Source: Diphasiastrum complanatum
Lineage: Eukaryota; Streptophyta; Lycopodiopsida; Lycopodiales; Lycopodiaceae
Direction of reading: 5' to 3'
Length of the DNA stretch: 64,000 nt
Assembly (NCBI GenBank): GCA_029204225.1
Contig: CM055094.1
Location: 65,432,293 to 65,496,292 of the forward strand
Both the position numbers and the translations under genes were made by a program. Below the pieces are notes generated by a model. The model was given only the letters and a program-made list of their open reading frames with translations. It did not search any database and was not told the origin of the DNA. Below are positions 61,801 to 64,000 of the stretch, piece by piece (the stretch's first letter is position 1; each line of letters begins with the position of its first letter).

Positions 61801-64000
61801 GACATCTTATGCTCTATGGTGACATTTCGCTTTTCTTACAGAGCTATATTACCTTCTCTCTATCAAGTTAGTTGCAGTTGTATCCTGTTTACTTGATCTT
61901 CCCAGCCTTTAACTTGGATTAGATGCCAAGGTGGCTGCCGTGTGTTGATTCATTTTGGAGCTTGGGCGATGCCACCTTATTTATAGGACTGACATCTAAA
62001 GAGGTTAGGATTCAAATACACTTGACTATATGGATAATTCCAGAATCTGGCTGCCTTTGAATTTCTTTGTCGAGCCTTGGTCATGCTGTACTTTGTTTCA
62101 GGGGTGGATCTGATTAGCATTTATGTTGTAGGTTGTTGCTGGTCTTCCTTTTCACCATTTTAGTGTTTGAACATTTGCAGGTGAAAGACTGGGACGCCCT
62201 AAAGTTGCTGATGCTCTGGCGACTCCAATTGTCCAGACCTCCACCTATACCTTTCAAAACACAGCAGAGCTTATTGCGTTTCAGGTTATCTGGATAGTCT
62301 TCTTGTGAACTCCATTACTGTGTGAAGCCAATTGTATTCGTTGTACAGTGCATAGTGTACAGGAAGCAGGATCTCTATAGAATCTTTTTTCATCATTGAG
62401 ACATGGCCTTCTCATTTATGTGAAATTGTGTAAAATATTGGTAGAAGATGATTGGCGTTCATTTGAAATTATTTTTTCCCCAGATTTTCCAAGCACGCTT
62501 TCTGTATTTTTCTTGGTGGTCTTCTTTCAGGAAGGGAGTTTTGGCAGCTTTGAATATGGGCGGTATGGAAACCCAACAACTCATGTAGCAGAAAGCAAAA
62601 TCAGGTGCCTGACTTCGTATTTCATCTTCAAGTTCTTCAAATAGATGTGTCAGCTACAAGACTAGAAATGAATATGCTAAAGCCAAGAAAATTGGGCATA
62701 TTGAAAACTGTTCATTCAATGTTTTGGTTTTAAAGAATGTAGAACTCTTTCTGAGTCCGATTATTTGTTCCCATTATCTTTTTACTTGTTTGAGGTGGTG
62801 CATTGAGGGACAATTTTCAATGGCAGGGGCTTTAACAACTTATTATCTCTGATTGGGCCTGTTGCCTATCACTTGTCCATTGCTATCTTGCTTCTACTTT
62901 TAAATCCTGATCTTGCCAGCAGTATGCCATACGATTCATCTCAAACTATTATTCGAACTTGCCGAAGTTCAAAACTTTGTAGTTGTTGTAGATCGTCTTC
63001 GTCATATTTATAGTTAATAGATTGTTTCAATGCACAATGGGTTGTTTGTGTTAAGACAAAATACCCATTCAGGGAGTGTGTTGCAAAGTAATGTTTATTT
63101 TGCTGTTCTGCTCACTGAGTCATGAATTACTGTGTTTTAATGTACTGTGGTGTAATTCGAGGTTCTAGTTTTTTAGATGAGGAACTTGGAATGGTCTCCT
63201 AATAGGTAGGTGGATGCACCTACCTCCACCCCAGGAAGGGTATGAACACCCCCCAAAACTCAAGGAGATGGTAAGGTGATGTCATTGTCTGTGACAATGC
63301 GTGTGTATGGAAATCCTACGTTAAGGTGCTGGCCGAAGGGTAATTTTGTTGTGTTATTCTTTTCATCATGCAATTAGTTTTGGTACTTGTGTGGGTTTCA
63401 TACTTTCCTACACTGATGTGTGTGATTATAACTGATGTTCTGTGTTCACATATCTTGGAGATCTCTTCCTCCTTACCTAAGCTAGCTGCAGTGTCCTTGT
63501 GAGTATTTACCACTGACACTTGTGTAAATTCCAATACAATATAAGAGTATGTGTGATTTCTACATGGTATAAGAGGTTGCCAAAATTCCAACATGTCTTA
63601 CAAATTTGAGCTCTTACTTGATACTTATGGAGAAACTTTTGTGGGTTCTTCCAGTGCTCTCGAAGGGGCAGAGACAACCTTGCTGTCAGCTTCAGGCATG
63701 TGTGCCACCACAACTATGCTTTTGGCATTAGTACCAGCTGGTGGGCACATTGTCACGACCACAGACTGCTACCGCAGAACAAGGCAATTTATACACACAT
63801 TCTCTCTTGAATGTACGTTGGATCAAAACAATGTGAGAAATGTCTCCATTCTATTTCATCTATCTTGCAGTTTGTTTTCCATATATTCTTTAATTGATAG
63901 TATATCACGTTAAGTTTGCTCACAGCTGCAATCCATCATAATGCTGCATTCAGTTTGTGGTATCTCTCTCGAAAATTTCTTATCCTAATTTCTGTATTGC
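49843..64000 (+). CDS. CGS1: cystathionine gamma-synthase, plastid-targeted (5' part)
   Basis: Catalyses O-phosphohomoserine + cysteine to cystathionine, the first committed step of methionine synthesis, with pyridoxal phosphate, in plastids. Exons: 1, 49843-50374; 2, 62181-62284; 3, 62531-62604; 4, 63655-63812 (donor GTACGT, tentative). GT-AG sites and phases fit. ATG 49843 has a strong context (GCCATGGC). Residues 1-65 are Ser/Ala-rich and transit-peptide-like. Residues 66-93 (L-I-L-R-F-P-P-N-F-V-R-Q-L-S, then R83-R-N-C-G-N-I-G-V-A-Q93) match the plant CGS N-terminal extension and its MTO1 region. Exons 2-4 encode E-R-L-G-R, F-E-Y-G-R-Y-G-N-P-T-T, S-A-L-E-G-A-E, A-S-G-M-C-A and T-T-D-C-Y-R, the N-terminal domain of the PLP fold. 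The lysine-bearing half lies beyond 64000. Intron 1 is 11.8 kb and full of transposons. The gene looks intact as far as it goes. Confidence 0.93.
50089..50121 (+). promoter_or_regulatory. MTO1 nascent-peptide regulatory region
   Basis: Codons 83-93 encode R-R-N-C-G-N-I-G-V-A-Q. In Arabidopsis CGS1 the equivalent R77-R-N-C-S-N-I-G-V-A-Q87 acts in the ribosome exit tunnel to arrest translation at Ser94 when S-adenosylmethionine is high, leading to mRNA decay. Here Ser81 is replaced by Gly, and the Trp93 equivalent (codon 99) is Ala. Ten of eleven core residues are kept. Confidence 0.8.
50375..51669 (+). other. CGS intron 1, first part; nothing recognised
   Basis: 5' splice site GGTG|GTAAGT at 50374/50375. 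The sequence is of mixed composition, less AT-rich than the transposon regions, and carries no coding match; it may be original intron. Confidence 0.5.
51670..52222 (-). other. possible decayed copia 3' region (minus)
   Basis: ACTACTCCCCCT (about 51995) and GATACTCCCCCTC (about 52090) resemble complements of copia polypurine tracts. The minus strand at 51878-51675 is open for 67 codons without a recognisable domain. Confidence 0.3.
52275..53880 (+). pseudogene. hAT-like transposase relic with BED zinc finger
   Basis: The + strand at 52275-52440 encodes C-L-F-C-S-V-T-F-C-N-T-T-T-R-I-R-T-H-L-L-G-L and then G-I-A-T-C, the C-x2-C...H...C pattern of the BED finger of plant hAT transposases. At 53530-53875 the frame gives acidic phrases (Y-A-L-D-D-E-M-E-M-D-I-G-D, then E-E-D-F-L-S-S and S-D-S-D-E-E) like hAT C-terminal tails. 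The catalytic core between is not recognisable, stops are frequent and no terminal repeats or 8-bp duplication were found. Lies inside CGS intron 1 on the same strand as CGS. Confidence 0.5.
53464..53496. repeat. inverted repeat, 12-bp arms, 9-nt loop
   Basis: CCGATTCGAACC (53464-53475), loop TGGCTAGCT, then GGTTCGAATCGG (53485-53496), followed by another GGTTCGAATCGG copy. Related GAACCGG phrases occur at 53318-53360. Confidence 0.85.
53881..54702. other. no gene recognised (within CGS intron 1)
   Basis: AT-rich. 54463-54684 on the minus strand may be the decayed continuation of the gypsy gag that lies to its right. Confidence 0.4.
54703..55633 (-). pseudogene. Ty3/gypsy gag (intron-embedded)
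   Basis: Starts at 55633 (M-A-T-S-S-S-E-D-P-P-Q-S-S) and is broken by a stop after about 33 codons. A Pro-rich linker follows (G-I-P-P-P-P-D-I-L-Y-R). The capsid (55218-54703) has A-L-H-L-D-G-Q-A-Q-T-W-W-R, D-P-Q-W-L-V-R-Q-R-D-L-F and D-Q-F-T-E-L-S-Y-F-F, the usual Retrotrans_gag layout. Pol is absent. The leader, primer site and LTR of the same element lie at 55634-61690, split by a copia insertion. Confidence 0.8.
56116..56503 (-). repeat. nested copia 3' LTR
   Basis: 388 bp. Nearly identical to 60598-60989; small indels (for example, GTAAGCAC versus GTAAAAGCACAC) account for the length difference. Confidence 0.95.
56498..60174 (-). pseudogene. copia gag-pol, RNase H lost
   Basis: Minus strand. 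Gag starts at 60174 (M-S-S-L-A-E) with W-I-F-K-I-K and A-W-H-I-L, and is cut by TAG at 59620. A frameshift near 59470 precedes the CCHC knuckle (C-N-Y-C-G-K-Y-G-H-F-A-F-E-C). Protease W-Y-I-D-S-G-A-S-K-H-M follows, then a TAG at 58761 within the integrase zinc region. The integrase core has H-S-D-L-W-G, F-I-D-D-F-S-R, K-S-D-G-G-R-E-F and Q-N-G-V-A-E-R. A second frameshift lies near 58000-58100. RT is open and complete, with D-V-K-S-A-F-L-N-G and Y-V-D-D-L. The frame ends soon after R-V-L-R-Y-V-K-G-T and runs straight into the purine tract, so RNase H (about 110 residues) is deleted. Confidence 0.95.
60586..60597 (-). other. primer-binding site of nested copia
   Basis: GCTCTGATACCA, complement of the initiator-Met site. 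Confidence 0.95.
60598..60989 (-). repeat. nested copia 5' LTR
   Basis: 392 bp; see the nested element entry. Confidence 0.95.
61020..61320 (-). repeat. ~70-bp tandem repeats in gypsy leader
   Basis: Copies of AGTAGGGCGCTGGACAGCCA at about 61068, 61141, 61211 and 61281, each followed by CACCA(A/C)-AAT(T/C)T-GCAAAAA and GAAAATCGACGAAA. Confidence 0.85.
61321..61332 (-). other. primer-binding site of intron gypsy element
   Basis: GCTCTGATACCA; an initiator-Met primer, unlike the tRNA-Asp primer of the gypsy elements at 1-3001 and 32870-39593. Confidence 0.8.
61691..62180 (+). other. CGS intron 1, last part
   Basis: Ends with ACATTTGCAG before exon 2. No gene. Confidence 0.6.
62605..63654 (+). 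other. CGS intron 3 (1,050 bp)
   Basis: Between ATCAG|GTGCCT and TTCTTCCAG|TGCTCTC. No inserted element recognised. CGS intron 2 (62285-62530, 246 bp) is also free of repeats. Confidence 0.7.

Noticed and set aside
63593-63654. In-frame open sequence before CGS exon 4
   Set aside because: CGS proteins go directly from the exon 3 residues to S-A-L-E-G-A-E, and TTCTTCCAG|T is a good 3' splice site in the right phase.
63813-63913. Open frame continuing past the proposed donor of CGS exon 4
   Set aside because: The residues after F-S-L-E do not resemble CGS and GTACGT is an acceptable donor, though the exact boundary stays tentative.

Overview
This window reads as nuclear DNA of a land plant. 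It is AT-rich and dominated by LTR retrotransposons and their relics, with many long (GA)n/(CT)n tracts and only two recognisable host genes, both on the + strand. One encodes a class-3 triacylglycerol lipase of the plant oil-body lipase (OBL1-like) type: five exons at 24378-26523, with an intact Ser-Asp-His triad. The other is the 5' half of a plastid-targeted cystathionine gamma-synthase (CGS) gene: exon 1 at 49843-50374, exons 2-4 at 62181-63812, and the rest beyond the window. The CGS protein has the plant-specific N-terminal extension carrying the MTO1 regulatory peptide. I cannot name the species. Large introns, abundant LTR elements and some unusual transposon families would fit a fern, gymnosperm or other large-genome plant, but that is inference.

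Layout. 1-3001: gag end and 5' LTR of a Ty3/gypsy element (minus strand). 3.0-9.1 kb: old, mostly unrecognisable repeats. 9158-11380: short LTR element with little coding capacity. 12.2-13.1 kb: solo LTR and a 155-bp CT run. 13.1-17.6 kb: decayed DNA-transposon-like gene containing three tandem copies of a unit of about 0.75 kb. 17.6-18.9 kb: copia gag/protease/integrase fragment. 19286-20272: 0.99-kb TTAA-flanked element with CACTAGA ends and internal tandem repeats. 20.3-21.7 kb: LTR relic. 24.1-26.5 kb: lipase gene. 26.9-27.5 kb: copia gag relic. 29.3-30.0 kb: LTR with a perfect primer-binding site. 30.65-32.1 kb: arrays of degenerate TCGAAAAA and TCGGTCGAGAT repeats. 32870-39593: gypsy element (minus strand) with both LTRs, each partly deleted. 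39.6-40.6 kb: an isolated 92-codon ORF with its own TATA box. 40.6-42.9 kb: second gypsy pol, truncated. 43598-49334: nearly complete copia element (+ strand) with two 650-bp LTRs, ending 508 bp before the CGS start codon. 49843-64000: CGS.

CGS intron 1 is 11.8 kb. It holds a hAT-like relic and a gypsy element (minus strand) into whose leader a 4.9-kb copia element (minus strand) has inserted, leaving a near-perfect 5-bp duplication. Both retroelements are antisense to CGS. All recognisable retroelement coding regions are broken by stops, frameshifts or deletions, so no element looks autonomous.

The main biological points are: (1) the MTO1 nascent-peptide region of CGS is conserved but differs at two positions known or expected to matter for feedback arrest in Arabidopsis; (2) the nested retroelements in CGS intron 1; (3) the TTAA/CACTAGA element; (4) the transposase-like gene with duplicated segments; and (5) the small conserved-looking ORF at 39676-39954. 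The window is eukaryotic, and I see no CRISPR, operon or prokaryotic system.
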